Source: CAXBES01 sp963974915 (GTDB lineage: Bacteria; Bacteroidota; Bacteroidia; Flavobacteriales; Flavobacteriaceae). From it: a stretch of 64,000 nucleotides of DNA. Below the pieces are notes generated by a model that was not told where the DNA came from, ran no database searches, and saw nothing but the letters and a program-made list of their open reading frames with translations. Position 1 is the first letter of the stretch. Every line of letters starts with the position of its first letter. The stretch covers positions 1-64,000 of the forward strand of contig CAXBES010000008.1 of assembly GCA_963974915.1 (NCBI GenBank), given 5' to 3'. Positions 19,120-28,476 of the stretch are shown here, in pieces. Position numbers and translations under genes: made by a program.

Positions 19120-20283
19120 TTATACTTCATTCTTTCGGCGGGCTTTAAACCACCTCTCAGGGATCTCCTGATTTGTAGCACTCAAATATTCGCCATAAGT
19201 GCAAGGTAATAACGTTCTTCTTTTTAATTTATTATTAACATTTGAAATAAAAGGTAATTCTATCCACCAACGCCCAGTTTTATTGCTCTTTTTAAACACT
19301 AAAACTTCGTCACTAATTGGCACCTTATAAGTTGTAAAGCAATTTTCATTGTTAAAATCATCATCCTTAACTCTAAAATTGACTCCCTCAACAAAATACC
19401 AAAGCACCTGCGCCACCAACATAGCACCACTTTTAGCATCGTTAAAATCCTTCAATTCATAAATCCCGAATGAGGAAACACGGTTGCTTATTCCGGCATA
19501 ACGAGCTATTGCACATATCTCTCTGCCATCAAAACCATTGGGGCTTGTGTTATTCTTATAACTAATTTCTGAACTTTTTATTGCAGAGATATCAAAACTA
19601 ACTAAATCGGCATTTCGTAAAACAGGTTCAACCAAAGTAATATCTGCCGTAATTTCACCCAGTCTGTATGCATCAAAATACAGTTTATCCATCAAGGATA
19701 TTTCTTCAGGCGAATTATAAAACGACTGATACCCAATAGCACTGTAGTTAAACAAGTTATAGGGCTTTTCTACAATAATTTTCCCAACATACGAGATATT
19801 GCTAATTGGCAACTCCGCATCACCCAGATCAAATTTCGGATCAACATTTACGAAATTCACCATATTCTCCTGAATATCGTAAGAGCGATATTGAGCATAT
19901 ACCAAATCCTGACTTCCACCTAAAATTAATGGGATGATGTTCTTGACCAGTAAAGCCTCCACGACGGTTCTAACAGCAAAATAAGAATCTTCAACGGTTG
20001 CTCCGGACTCTATATCTCCCAGATCTATAATTTTATGTGACCAATTTCCCGGGTAAAGCGAGTAAAACGCTTTTCTAATAGTGTCAAAATTTATTTCTTC
20101 ACCTATATAATTAACGTCATTTCTGTTTTCCTTAATACCGAGAATGGCAAACTTTACATCTTTAAGGTCCGGAATCTCGCCCGCCTTATGATGAATTTTA
20201 ATTTGCTTGCCTAAAACGCCCTGCGGCAATATTTCTCTATGGGCGACAACAGATTTGGTAACTGGGTTGAGAAAATCTATCAT
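19120..20283 (-). CDS. Arginase/formimidoylglutamase-fold protein with degraded metal site
   Basis: A 387-aa protein with the ureohydrolase (arginase/agmatinase/HutG) layout, but its metal-ligand motifs are altered. The GGxH motif reads G-G-S-Q (Gln125 in place of His), the DAHxD motif reads D-P-K-F-D (148-152, His changed to Lys150), and the SxDxD motif reads S-F-D-I-S (Ser233 in place of the second Asp). Three of the six usual manganese ligands are therefore missing, so hydrolysis is unlikely. No hut genes are nearby. It lies between topA (2 nt after its stop) and gldK on the same strand. A non-catalytic role, possibly linked to the gld operon, is inference. Confidence 0.8.
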   Translation of the reverse strand: MIDFLNPVTKSVVAHREILPQGVLGKQIKIHHKAGEIPDLKDVKFAILGIKENRNDVNYIGEEINFDTIRKAFYSLYPGNWSHKIIDLGDIESGATVEDSYFAVRTVVEALLVKNIIPLILGGSQDLVYAQYRSYDIQENMVNFVNVDPKFDLGDAELPISNISYVGKIIVEKPYNLFNYSAIGYQSFYNSPEEISLMDKLYFDAYRLGEITADITLVEPVLRNADLVSFDISAIKSSEISYKNNTSPNGFDGREICAIARYAGISNRVSSFGIYELKDFNDAKSGAMLVAQVLWYFVEGVNFRVKDDDFNNENCFTTYKVPISDEVLVFKKSNKTGRWWIELPFISNVNNKLKRRTLLPCTYGEYLSATNQEIPERWFKARRKNEV

Positions 20284-20285
20284 TA

Positions 20286-22790
20286 TTACTTCTTAGTGGA
20301 CGTCTTTTTGGTGGCTTTCTTTTTCGTCGCTTTCTTTTTGGGTGCTTTCTTTTCCAGAATAGATTTCGCCTCTTCAAGCGTCATTTTATCGGCTTTTGTA
20401 GTTTTAGGCAGTTCTACTTTAGTCTTTCCCTTAATTAAATTAAAACGACCCCACCTGGCTTTTTCCAATCTAATTCCCTCTTCAGGCCAATCGTGAATTA
20501 ATTTATCTATTTCCTTTTGCTTTTTCGTTTCAATTAATTCTATAATATCTGCTTCGGAAAGATTATCGAAGTCATATTTCTTATTTACATTAATGAACAT
20601 ATTGTTCCATTTTATGAATGGACCAAATCTCCCTGTTCCTTTCTGAACCGGTAGTGATTCGTATGTATATATAGGTGCATCTGCTTTTTTCTTTTCTTCA
20701 ATTAACTCCTTCGCAAAAGCCATATCCACATCTAACGGATCCATCCCCTTAGGTAAGGAAATAAATTTCTTTCCGAAGCGAACATAAGGACCAAAGCGAC
20801 CATTATTAACTTCAACTTCTTCTGCATCATAAACACCCAAAGTCTTCGGAAGCTTGAAAAGATCCATCACTTCTTCGAAAGTCACCAAATGCAACTGCTG
20901 ATCCGGTCTCAGACTCGCAAATTTTTTCTCTTCATCATCTGGCGCACCAATTTGAGCCATAGGACCATATTTTCCTAATCTCACTAATACAGGTTTACCA
21001 CTTTCAGGATCATCTCCTAAAATTCGCTCTCCGCTTTCACGATCTGCATTTTCGGAAACATCCTCAACACGTGGATGAAACTTTCCGTAGAAATCTTTCA
21101 TCATCTTCTTCCACTCTTCTTTTCCTTCGGCAATATCGTCAAAATCCTGCTCTACTTTAGCAGTAAAGTTATAATCTAAAATGCTGGAAAAATGTTCTAC
21201 TAAAAAGTCGTTTACAATAAGTCCAATATCCGTAGGCACCATTTTACCTTTGTCAGACCCAACTGTTTCTGTCAATTTCTTTTCGGCCAGAGAATTATTT
21301 TCCAATGTGAGCTGCAAGTAGTTACGCTCTACCCCTTCTACAGTTCCCTTTTCAACATAATTCCTATTCATAATCGTAGAAATTGTTGGCGCGTAGGTAG
21401 AGGGTCGTCCAATACCAAGTTCTTCCAATTGTTTTACCAACGACGCCTCAGTGAAACGATAAGGTGGTCTTGAAAAGCGTTCGGTCGCGGTGATATACTT
21501 ATTATCTAAAGCTTCACCGTTCTTCAAATTTGGTAACATTCCATCCTGCTCCTCTTCTTCAAAATCGGTTCCTTCTAAATATACCTTTAGAAAGCCATCA
21601 AATTTTATCATTTCACCATTGGCAGTGAAATTTTCAGTAATGGGTTTTTTACCATTAATTTCTATTTTAACATTAGTTCGCTCTAGTTGAGCATCACTCA
21701 TTTGTGAAGCGAGCGTTCTCTTCCAAATTAAACTGTACAAACGCTCTTGATCGTAATCTCCGGAAATAGTCTGAGTGGACATATCTGTAGGCCTAATTGC
21801 TTCGTGAGCCTCTTGAGCCCCCTTCGATTTTCCTTTGTAATTTCTTGGCTGACTGTATTTACTACCGTACGATGATTCAATTTCTTTTCTAGCTGCTTCT
21901 TTCGCATCGTTAGATAAGTTTACACTATCGGTACGCATATATGTAATAAGTCCTGCTTCATAAAGCCGCTGGGCGATTGTCATTGTTTTTCCTACGGAAA
22001 AATACAATTTTCGTGAAGCTTCCTGTTGTAATGTGGAGGTGGTAAATGGAGCCGCAGGAGATTTTTTAGCAGGCTTTTTCACCAATTCTGAAACTTTGTA
22101 AGTAGCTTCAATATTTTTTTCTAAAAATGCTCTTGCTTCAGCTTCGGTTTCAAAATTCTTTGGCAATTTTGCCTTAAAACTACTCCCGTCAGCATTGCTA
22201 AATTCAGCATCAATACGATAAGAACCTACTGCCTTAAACGCCTCTATTTCACGTTCACGTTCCACAATTAATCGCACCGCTACACTCTGAACCCTTCCTG
22301 CAGACAAGCCTCCTTTTACCTTTCTCCATAAAACTGGTGACAATTCGTACCCCACCAATCTATCTAGAACTCGTCTGGCTTGCTGTGCATTAACCAGATC
22401 GTAATTAATCTTCCTCGGATTTTCAATGGCTTTTAAAATTGCCGATTTGGTAATTTCATGAAAGACAATACGTTTTGTATTCTCATCCTTTAAATCTAAC
22501 TCTTCTGCAAGATGCCAGGCTATTGCTTCTCCTTCTCGATCCTCATCACTCGCCAGCCAAACCGTGTCGGCTTTTTTTGCTAATGACTTCAATTCCTTTA
22601 CCAAAGCCTTTTTATCACTCGAGATAGTATATTTTGGCGTAAAATCACCTTCTACATCAACCCCTAATTCTTTAGAAGGAAGATCGGCTATATGTCCAAA
22701 ACTTGAAGTTACCTTAAAATCTTTTCCGAGGAATTTCTCAATGGTTTTTGCCTTAGCAGGGGACTCAACAATCACTAGATTCTTTGCCAT
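20286..22790 (-). CDS. topA: DNA topoisomerase I (type IA)
   Basis: An 834-aa enzyme that relaxes negative supercoils by transient single-strand cleavage. The Toprim domain is at the start (VIVESPAKA with Glu9; S-D-E-D-R-E-G-E at 81-88), the catalytic Tyr is Tyr284 in 'GLITYMRTDSVNLS', and the C terminus holds repeat domains of the 'GPYVRFGKKF/GRFGPFIKW' type instead of the Cys4 zinc fingers of E. coli TopA. The last 20 residues are a Lys-rich tail (KKKATKKKATKKTSTKK), probably DNA-binding. It precedes the arginase-fold gene by 2 nt. Confidence 0.97.
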   Translation of the reverse strand: MAKNLVIVESPAKAKTIEKFLGKDFKVTSSFGHIADLPSKELGVDVEGDFTPKYTISSDKKALVKELKSLAKKADTVWLASDEDREGEAIAWHLAEELDLKDENTKRIVFHEITKSAILKAIENPRKINYDLVNAQQARRVLDRLVGYELSPVLWRKVKGGLSAGRVQSVAVRLIVEREREIEAFKAVGSYRIDAEFSNADGSSFKAKLPKNFETEAEARAFLEKNIEATYKVSELVKKPAKKSPAAPFTTSTLQQEASRKLYFSVGKTMTIAQRLYEAGLITYMRTDSVNLSNDAKEAARKEIESSYGSKYSQPRNYKGKSKGAQEAHEAIRPTDMSTQTISGDYDQERLYSLIWKRTLASQMSDAQLERTNVKIEINGKKPITENFTANGEMIKFDGFLKVYLEGTDFEEEEQDGMLPNLKNGEALDNKYITATERFSRPPYRFTEASLVKQLEELGIGRPSTYAPTISTIMNRNYVEKGTVEGVERNYLQLTLENNSLAEKKLTETVGSDKGKMVPTDIGLIVNDFLVEHFSSILDYNFTAKVEQDFDDIAEGKEEWKKMMKDFYGKFHPRVEDVSENADRESGERILGDDPESGKPVLVRLGKYGPMAQIGAPDDEEKKFASLRPDQQLHLVTFEEVMDLFKLPKTLGVYDAEEVEVNNGRFGPYVRFGKKFISLPKGMDPLDVDMAFAKELIEEKKKADAPIYTYESLPVQKGTGRFGPFIKWNNMFINVNKKYDFDNLSEADIIELIETKKQKEIDKLIHDWPEEGIRLEKARWGRFNLIKGKTKVELPKTTKADKMTLEEAKSILEKKAPKKKATKKKATKKTSTKK

Positions 22791-22810
22791 ATATCATTTT
22801 GTTTGGGGAA

Positions 22811-22818
22811 CAAAAGTA
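22811..22818 (-). promoter_or_regulatory. Probable -7 box of topA promoter
   Basis: The minus strand reads TACTTTTG, a match to TAnnTTTG, about 20 nt upstream of the topA ATG. Only a weak TTTC stands near the expected -33 position, so support is partial. Confidence 0.4.
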
Positions 22819-22919
22819 TAGTATTTTTTTAATACGAAATTAGGAAGCGTAAATTTTAGCCTTCTATTAACAGCAATTTGTACCTTAATAATAAGACTAA
22901 AACAAAGGTATTCTTAAAT

Positions 22920-22950
22920 AGGGAAAGTCTGTTTTACAAAAACTTTCCCT
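22920..22950 (-). terminator. Hairpin after the LVIVD lipoprotein gene
   Basis: A perfect 9-bp inverted repeat AGGGAAAGT/ACTTTCCCT (22920-22928 and 22942-22950) lies 19 nt after the stop of the 22969-24192 gene. The following minus-strand sequence is AT-rich but lacks a strong U run, so termination efficiency is uncertain. Confidence 0.55.
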
Positions 22951-22968
22951 ACCTCGAAACAGTAGCAT

Positions 22969-24192
22969 TTATAAGTTAAGTGTACTGATTAAGTGCAGAT
23001 CGCCACCCGTATAAATGTACTGTTTTAACTGAGAGTCACCAACAACGACAAGTTTATCTTCTAAGGGAATTACATCGAAGACAAAAATTTCCGGAAACAG
23101 ACTCTCTAAAAACAGTGTTTCGGGGTTTTCAATATTAAAGAGTTTTAATCCCGATCTCCCATCACTCACATATAATTCATTTCCACGAACTCCCAAACCG
23201 TACGGCTCCTCCATCTCTACAGAAGTTACTATAAAAGGTGTCGCCTTATTTGAAATATCGATCACGTCTAGCTGACTAATTTCCTGTTGGCAATTATTTC
23301 CTCCACGAATAGTGACATAAGCGAAATCATCCTGAACAACCACAGGGTCACAGCCCATTATATGAGATACTTCGGAAACGAATTGAGGTGATGCCGGATC
23401 AACAATGTCGTATATAAACATTCCCGCGTTACTCCCAATATACAGGTAATTTCCGTCGCTAAAAATAGTTTCAATTCGCCAGCCTACATAGTTGCTACCT
23501 ATTGAGATAGGATTCGATAAATTGGAAATATTAAAAACATTTAGGTTATCCGAATCTACCGCGTACAGAAAGTCGTTTACTATTTTAAATCTTGCTAATG
23601 AACCGCCAATTCCTGTATCGACCGCTGACTGGTTACCGGAATTAAATACTAAAATATCTTCATTGTAGGATGGTATTTCTCTTATTTCGGTAGTTAGTGT
23701 CCAATCTATTATCACTTCTGAAGAATAGTCGATATCCTGAGTTGCATAATCATCTGCAACCGGCCAATTGAAATTCACCGGCAAGACATTCTCAAGTCGT
23801 CCCAATTGTGAGATGGTCGTCACATCGGTAATATCGAAATACACAAGATCCATATAGCTATCTGCATAGAGTACATTTCCTTTCACCGAGATATCCCGGT
23901 TTCCGGGAATTCGTAAAAATTTAAGCTTTGTTGGCGTAGCAGGGTTCGAATTATCAATCACATGAATTCCTTCATTTATATCATTAACAAAAATATAATC
24001 TCCATAAACATACAATTTTCCCGATTCGGAAATATCCCTTGCAGCTTCTACAGCTACCTGCGCTCTTAGGTCGGCAATTGAAATTGTAACAGGAGTTGCC
24101 AATGTGTACTCCTGAAATTTTGGATCGTCTTTAGTACAACCCACAGCGAGTAGCACAATTAATAACACATAAATTATACGTTGTGATTTCAT
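22969..24192 (-). CDS. LVIVD-repeat lipoprotein (beta-propeller-like)
   Basis: A 407-aa protein with a type II signal peptide ending in LLAVGC (Cys19). The body carries successive repeats of the form 'L-Y-V-G/A-x-x-x-G-h-x-V-I-D-I-S-N-P-x-x-P', e.g. 'GIHVIDNSNPATPTKL', 'GMFIYDIVDPASPQFV' and 'QLDVIDISNKATPFIV', the signature of LVIVD repeats that build a beta-propeller. It is likely anchored in the outer membrane; the ligand is unknown. It is separated from topA by a hairpin and 178 nt, and the upstream gene on the same strand is 31 nt away, so those two may be co-transcribed. Confidence 0.8.
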   Translation of the reverse strand: MKSQRIIYVLLIVLLAVGCTKDDPKFQEYTLATPVTISIADLRAQVAVEAARDISESGKLYVYGDYIFVNDINEGIHVIDNSNPATPTKLKFLRIPGNRDISVKGNVLYADSYMDLVYFDITDVTTISQLGRLENVLPVNFNWPVADDYATQDIDYSSEVIIDWTLTTEIREIPSYNEDILVFNSGNQSAVDTGIGGSLARFKIVNDFLYAVDSDNLNVFNISNLSNPISIGSNYVGWRIETIFSDGNYLYIGSNAGMFIYDIVDPASPQFVSEVSHIMGCDPVVVQDDFAYVTIRGGNNCQQEISQLDVIDISNKATPFIVTSVEMEEPYGLGVRGNELYVSDGRSGLKLFNIENPETLFLESLFPEIFVFDVIPLEDKLVVVGDSQLKQYIYTGGDLHLISTLNL

Positions 24193-24223
24193 AGTTTTTT
24201 TATTTAATAGATGCTAAAACAGT

Positions 24224-25087
24224 CTATTGGTTGCTTGATTTTGAATGAGGCTCAACAACTAATGGATCATCATTGAAACCTATGGTATCCTTATAAACAA
24301 AGTATATAGGAATATGGACGAAATAAGCAGTAATAAAAACCCCTACAAAACATAGTAAAATCCCTAACTGAGCGATTAAAGAAGACACTATTATTAAACC
24401 AAAGATTATTAGCCAGAATTTGTGCCCTAACTTAAAACTGGCTTTTATTATTTCAGAAACGCTTAGATCTTCATTAAACACAAAAATCACAACCAATAGT
24501 TGCAAGGGTACCATCACATAAAATAAAGGAAAATAACATAAGAGGGTTGCCGCTAAGGCTATTCCGAAGGAAGCCAGCGCAAGCAAGAACATCTTTTTAA
24601 AATTGCCGTGTTTAAGATAATAAAAATACCCCCCGACATCTTGGGGTTTTCCTGTATCAATTTTCTTGCAAACTTTAAAAAAATGTGCAGTTATTGCTAA
24701 TGCGACCGCTTGAGCAATAAATATCAACACAAATACAACCGCCCCGAACAAAATTATCCACGGTAGATAAAGAAGAAAATCGGGCTCCATATATTCCTGT
24801 GAGTAATATTCTCCGTCATGGTTATAATTGTTAAATGCTCCTGCAGAGAAAAAAAAGGCAACATACGGAACATATATCGTTATCATAACCGGCAACATTA
24901 ACACCATAGTAATTAAGGCGTGTACAAGCCCCTCTTGCCAAACAAGCTTGAAAAATTCGAAACTTCGGGTTAGTATATCGCCAAAATCAGGTTTTCCGGC
25001 TTCTTCTATCTTTTGAAAAATATCTTTTTGCACCTCAATGAGTTTTATGGGATTAGCATCTAAATTTACAAAAAAGAAAGCTGACAA
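24224..25087 (-). CDS. Polytopic membrane protein, unknown function
   Basis: About 287 aa with roughly six hydrophobic segments (about 48-80, 103-137, 155-195, 213-265, the last two long enough for two helices each) and a cytoplasmic N-terminal helix 'FGDILTRSFEFFKLVWQEG'. The general form resembles DUF975/DUF4013-like integral membrane proteins, but I do not recognise a specific family. There is no early in-frame ATG: the frame opens with TTG at 25087, and a GTG 18 codons downstream is an alternative, so the N terminus is uncertain. It is divergent from miaB, whose promoter overlaps its 5' region. Confidence 0.6.
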   Translation of the reverse strand: MSAFFFVNLDANPIKLIEVQKDIFQKIEEAGKPDFGDILTRSFEFFKLVWQEGLVHALITMVLMLPVMITIYVPYVAFFFSAGAFNNYNHDGEYYSQEYMEPDFLLYLPWIILFGAVVFVLIFIAQAVALAITAHFFKVCKKIDTGKPQDVGGYFYYLKHGNFKKMFLLALASFGIALAATLLCYFPLFYVMVPLQLLVVIFVFNEDLSVSEIIKASFKLGHKFWLIIFGLIIVSSLIAQLGILLCFVGVFITAYFVHIPIYFVYKDTIGFNDDPLVVEPHSKSSNQ

Positions 25088-25120
25088 TTTGTCACTAACA
25101 TTGTTTTAATTGTATCTTTG
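25088..25120 (+). promoter_or_regulatory. miaB: Bacteroidetes-type promoter for miaB
   Basis: TTTG at 25088-25091, a 21-nt spacer, then TATCTTTG at 25113-25120: a full match to the TTTG / TAnnTTTG consensus. Transcription would start near 25127 and give a leader of about 65 nt before the ATG at 25193. Confidence 0.7.
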
Positions 25121-25124
25121 CATC

Positions 25125-25176
25125 CGCCCTACGAAAGGTTGGCGTTATAATTGACCTGAGAAATACTCCGGCCAAT
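25125..25176 (+). other. Structured 5' leader of miaB
   Basis: Two hairpins lie between promoter and start codon. The first is CGCC...GGCG (25125-25128 with 25141-25144). The second is an imperfect 11-position stem with two single mismatches, 25150-25160 with 25166-25176, closing an AAATA loop and followed by TTTTA. I do not recognise a known riboswitch. Confidence 0.45.
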
Positions 25177-25192
25177 TTTATGAGATAAGATT

Positions 25193-26638
25193 ATGGAAGA
25201 AAAGTTAATAGACGAAACTAAACAAGGTACTACGCTTACGCTGGAAGCTAAAGGTGAGAATCAGCGAAAACTCTATATTGAAAGTTATGGGTGTGCGATG
25301 AATTTTAGCGATAGTGAAATTGTTGCTTCTATTTTGGCAGAGCAGGGTTATAACACCACTCAAAATCTTGAGGATGCGGATCTTGTTTTGGTAAACACGT
25401 GTTCTATTCGGGATAAAGCCGAGCAGACCGTAAGAAAGCGACTGGAAAAATACAATGCAGTGAAAAGAATAAACCCCAAAATGAAAGTTGGGGTATTGGG
25501 TTGTATGGCAGAACGACTAAAAGATAAATTTCTAGAAGAAGAAAAAATCGTCGATATGGTTGTTGGGCCCGATGCCTACAAAGACCTTCCTAATTTATTA
25601 AAAGAAGTTGAAGATGGCAATGACGCTGTAAATGTTGTACTATCAAAAGATGAAACTTACGGTGACATCTCCCCCGTTAGATTGGGTACAAATGGCATTA
25701 ATGCACTAGTTAGCATCACTCGTGGTTGCGATAATATGTGCACCTTTTGCGTAGTTCCTTTTACCAGAGGTCGTGAGCGCAGTAGAGACCCTCAAAGTAT
25801 TTTACAAGAGGTAAAGTATCTTGCCGAAAAAGGATACAAAGAGATCACACTGCTTGGACAAAACGTAGATAGTTATTTATGGTATGGCGGCGGACTTAAA
25901 AAAGATTTCAAATCTGCTACTGAAATGCAAAAAGCTACGGCAACATCCTTTGCAGATCTGTTAGCGATGGTAGCCGAAGCTCAACCCAAATTGCGTATTC
26001 GTTTTTCTACTTCGAATCCGCAAGACATGACTGAAGAAGTATTTCATGTGATGGCGAAATACAAAAACATTTGTAACCATGTTCACCTACCATTTCAGAG
26101 TGGTAGTGACCGAATACTAAAAGAAATGAACAGGCAACACACTGCTGCCGAATACATTCAACTGGTAAACCGAATGTGGGAGATCTTGCCAAATTGTTCG
26201 ATCTCTCAGGATATTATTGTTGGTTTTCCCGGCGAAACTGAGGAAGACCACAAAGACACTTTGAAGTTGATGGAAGAGGTTAAATTCGTCTTTGGATATA
26301 TGTACAAATACTCTGAACGCCCCGGAACCATGGCGGCAAGAAAATTTAAAGATGACGTGCCCGAAGCAACAAAAAAGAGACGTCTCACCGAAATCGTAGA
26401 TACACAAAGAGCACACAGTGCTTTTAGAACTAATCAATTTATTGGGAAGATCACGGAGGTACTAATTGAAAAAGAATCTAAAAAGGATCCCGGACAATGG
26501 AGTGGTAGAAATGAGCAAAGTATCGTAGCAGTTTTTCCAAAGGAAAATTTCAAACCGGGAGATCTGGTAAACGTGAGAATAACCAATTGCACAAGTGCTA
26601 CATTAATTGGAGAAGCAGTGGGAATTAGTGAACAGTAA
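25193..26638 (+). CDS. miaB: MiaB, tRNA-2-methylthio-N6-isopentenyladenosine synthase
   Basis: A 481-aa methylthiotransferase. The N-terminal UPF0004 domain supplies three Cys for the auxiliary [4Fe-4S] cluster (C34, C70, C104), and the radical-SAM domain has CxxxCxxC at C179/C183/C186 in 'TRGCDNMCTFCVVPFTRGRE'. A TRAM domain ends the protein. It adds a methylthio group to i6A37 of tRNAs reading UNN codons. It leads a long plus-strand run (sigma-54 activator, lptE, TPR, secG), with only 12 nt before the next gene. Confidence 0.97.
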   Translation: MEEKLIDETKQGTTLTLEAKGENQRKLYIESYGCAMNFSDSEIVASILAEQGYNTTQNLEDADLVLVNTCSIRDKAEQTVRKRLEKYNAVKRINPKMKVGVLGCMAERLKDKFLEEEKIVDMVVGPDAYKDLPNLLKEVEDGNDAVNVVLSKDETYGDISPVRLGTNGINALVSITRGCDNMCTFCVVPFTRGRERSRDPQSILQEVKYLAEKGYKEITLLGQNVDSYLWYGGGLKKDFKSATEMQKATATSFADLLAMVAEAQPKLRIRFSTSNPQDMTEEVFHVMAKYKNICNHVHLPFQSGSDRILKEMNRQHTAAEYIQLVNRMWEILPNCSISQDIIVGFPGETEEDHKDTLKLMEEVKFVFGYMYKYSERPGTMAARKFKDDVPEATKKRRLTEIVDTQRAHSAFRTNQFIGKITEVLIEKESKKDPGQWSGRNEQSIVAVFPKENFKPGDLVNVRITNCTSATLIGEAVGISEQ

Positions 26639-26650
26639 TTAGTAATCGAT

Positions 26651-27931
26651 ATGGAAAGTATACAAGCGACAAAGCAACGATTTGGTATTATAGGAAATGA
26701 CCCTAAGCTTAATCGTGCAATAGAGAAAGCGATTCAGGTAGCTCCAACCGATATTTCCGTTTTGGTGACCGGAGAAAGTGGTGTGGGAAAAGAAAGTATT
26801 CCAAAGATCATCCACTCGTTATCTCACAGGAAACACGGAAAATATATTGCTGTAAACTGCGGCGCAATTCCTGAAGGAACTATAGACAGTGAGCTCTTCG
26901 GACACGAAAAAGGTGCTTTTACCGGTGCCACGGCTACTAGAAGTGGTTATTTTGAAGTTGCAGATGGCGGAACAATATTTCTCGATGAAGTAGGTGAACT
27001 GCCGTTACCTACTCAGGTTCGTTTGCTTCGTGTGTTAGAAAATGGAGAGTTCCTAAAAGTGGGTTCCTCTAAAATTCAAAAAACCGACGTACGTATTGTT
27101 GCGGCCACCAACGTGAAAATGGTGGAAGCCATTAATAAAGGTGATTTTCGGGAAGATTTGTACTACCGTTTAAGTACCGTGGAGATTAATCTTCCGCCTT
27201 TGCGGGAACGAAGCGAAGATATCCATTTACTGTTTAGAAAATTTGCGTCAGATTTTGCTCAGAAATATAAAATGCCTACAATTCGTTTAGACGAAAGAGC
27301 TACAGAGTTGCTACTAAAATACCGCTGGAGCGGAAATATTCGTCAGTTGCGAAACGTAGCCGAGCAAATCTCGGTTTTGGAACAAAACCGCGAAGTAAAT
27401 TTCGATACACTGCGACATTACCTTCCGGATATGGGTTCTAATTTACCTGCGGTAATTGGCAACAAAAAATCTGAGAGCGACTTTAGCAACGAACGTGAGA
27501 TACTTTATAAGGTTTTATTCGATATGAAGCGAGATGTTAATGACCTCAAAAAGTTAACGCTCGAACTAATGAAAAGCGGTAATGCTGCAAAAGTAAAAGA
27601 AGAAAATTCTTCGCTAATCAACAAAATATACGATCAGGACGACGAAAGTGTCGAGGATCTAGCGAGTATTATTGATGCTGAAACTACCATAGATGAGGAG
27701 ACGGATATCGAAGTATTAAATATTCCCGAAATAGCTTCTGAAGAAAGACGCGATAAATACGATTTTGCTGAAGAAATTGAGGAGGAAGAAAATCTTTCGC
27801 TTCAAGAAAAAGAATTAGAACTAATTAAAAAGTCACTCGAAAAGTACGGAGGTAAACGAAAAGACGCAGCCGACGAGCTGGGAATTTCTGAAAGAACGCT
27901 TTATCGAAAAATTAAACAATATAATTTGTAA
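26651..27931 (+). CDS. Sigma-54-interacting transcriptional activator (NtrC-type, no receiver domain)
   Basis: A 426-aa bacterial enhancer-binding protein. The AAA+ domain starts almost at the N terminus: Walker A G-E-S-G-V-G-K-E at 41-48, the sigma-54 contact loop G-A-F-T-G-A at 88-93, Walker B GTIFLDEVGE at about 107-116 and the R-finger region 'RLLRVLENGEFLKVG'. A charged, acidic linker (about 290-375) precedes the Fis-type HTH 'KYGGKRKDAADELGISERTL'. No REC or GAF sensor domain is present, so activity must be controlled otherwise. The targets are unknown. Confidence 0.92.
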   Translation: MESIQATKQRFGIIGNDPKLNRAIEKAIQVAPTDISVLVTGESGVGKESIPKIIHSLSHRKHGKYIAVNCGAIPEGTIDSELFGHEKGAFTGATATRSGYFEVADGGTIFLDEVGELPLPTQVRLLRVLENGEFLKVGSSKIQKTDVRIVAATNVKMVEAINKGDFREDLYYRLSTVEINLPPLRERSEDIHLLFRKFASDFAQKYKMPTIRLDERATELLLKYRWSGNIRQLRNVAEQISVLEQNREVNFDTLRHYLPDMGSNLPAVIGNKKSESDFSNEREILYKVLFDMKRDVNDLKKLTLELMKSGNAAKVKEENSSLINKIYDQDDESVEDLASIIDAETTIDEETDIEVLNIPEIASEERRDKYDFAEEIEEEENLSLQEKELELIKKSLEKYGGKRKDAADELGISERTLYRKIKQYNL

Positions 27932-27959
27932 TTTGAACGCTATACTTTCAGAAGAAAAA

Positions 27960-28472
27960 ATGAAGAAACTCCTATATCTATTCCTATCAATTGTTGCGGC
28001 AACCACCCTTCAAGGTTGTGGCGCCTATTCATTTACAGGTGCAGACATTGATTACTCTACCACTAAATCCTTTCAGGTTAATTATTTTAGAAACGCGGCG
28101 TCTCAAGTGATTCCCGGAATCGATCTTCAATTTACACAAAACCTGCAGGATCTTTTGTTAAATCAGACCAGCCTGGACCTTGTTACCAGTGGTGGGGATC
28201 TTATTTATGAAGGAGAGATCGTAGATTATTACACGGCTCCAATTACCGCAACCTCGCAAAGTACTGCGGCTCAAAACCGACTTACGATTGCGGTTAATGT
28301 TAGGTTTTTTAACACCAAAGATGACTCGAAAGATTTTGAACAACGTTTTTCGTTTTACTACGATTACACAGGTAGTGTTTTGCTTTCTGGTTCCGAATTG
28401 GATGATGCGGTAGCAATTATCTTTGAGCGTATCACTCAGGATATTTTTAATCAATCTTTAGCCAACTGGTAG
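27960..28472 (+). CDS. lptE: LptE-like LPS-assembly lipoprotein
   Basis: A 170-aa lipoprotein; the ATG at 27960 is chosen because it gives a clean type II signal peptide MKKLLYLFLSIVAATTLQGC (Cys20), while the TTG at 27933 would add nine residues. The mature part begins 'GAYSFTGADIDYSTTKSFQV' and has the alternating strands of the LptE fold of Bacteroidetes ('VDYYTAPITATSQSTAAQNR', 'RFSFYYDYTGSVLL'). LptE plugs the LptD barrel that delivers LPS to the outer leaflet. lptD is not in this window. It lies 28 nt after the activator gene. Confidence 0.85.
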   Translation: MKKLLYLFLSIVAATTLQGCGAYSFTGADIDYSTTKSFQVNYFRNAASQVIPGIDLQFTQNLQDLLLNQTSLDLVTSGGDLIYEGEIVDYYTAPITATSQSTAAQNRLTIAVNVRFFNTKDDSKDFEQRFSFYYDYTGSVLLSGSELDDAVAIIFERITQDIFNQSLANW

Positions 28473-28476
28473 CATT

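Noticed and set aside
19120..20283. A histidine-degradation (hut) enzyme
   Set aside because: The catalytic metal ligands are missing and no hutH, hutU or hutI is nearby, so the formimidoylglutamase role is not supported.
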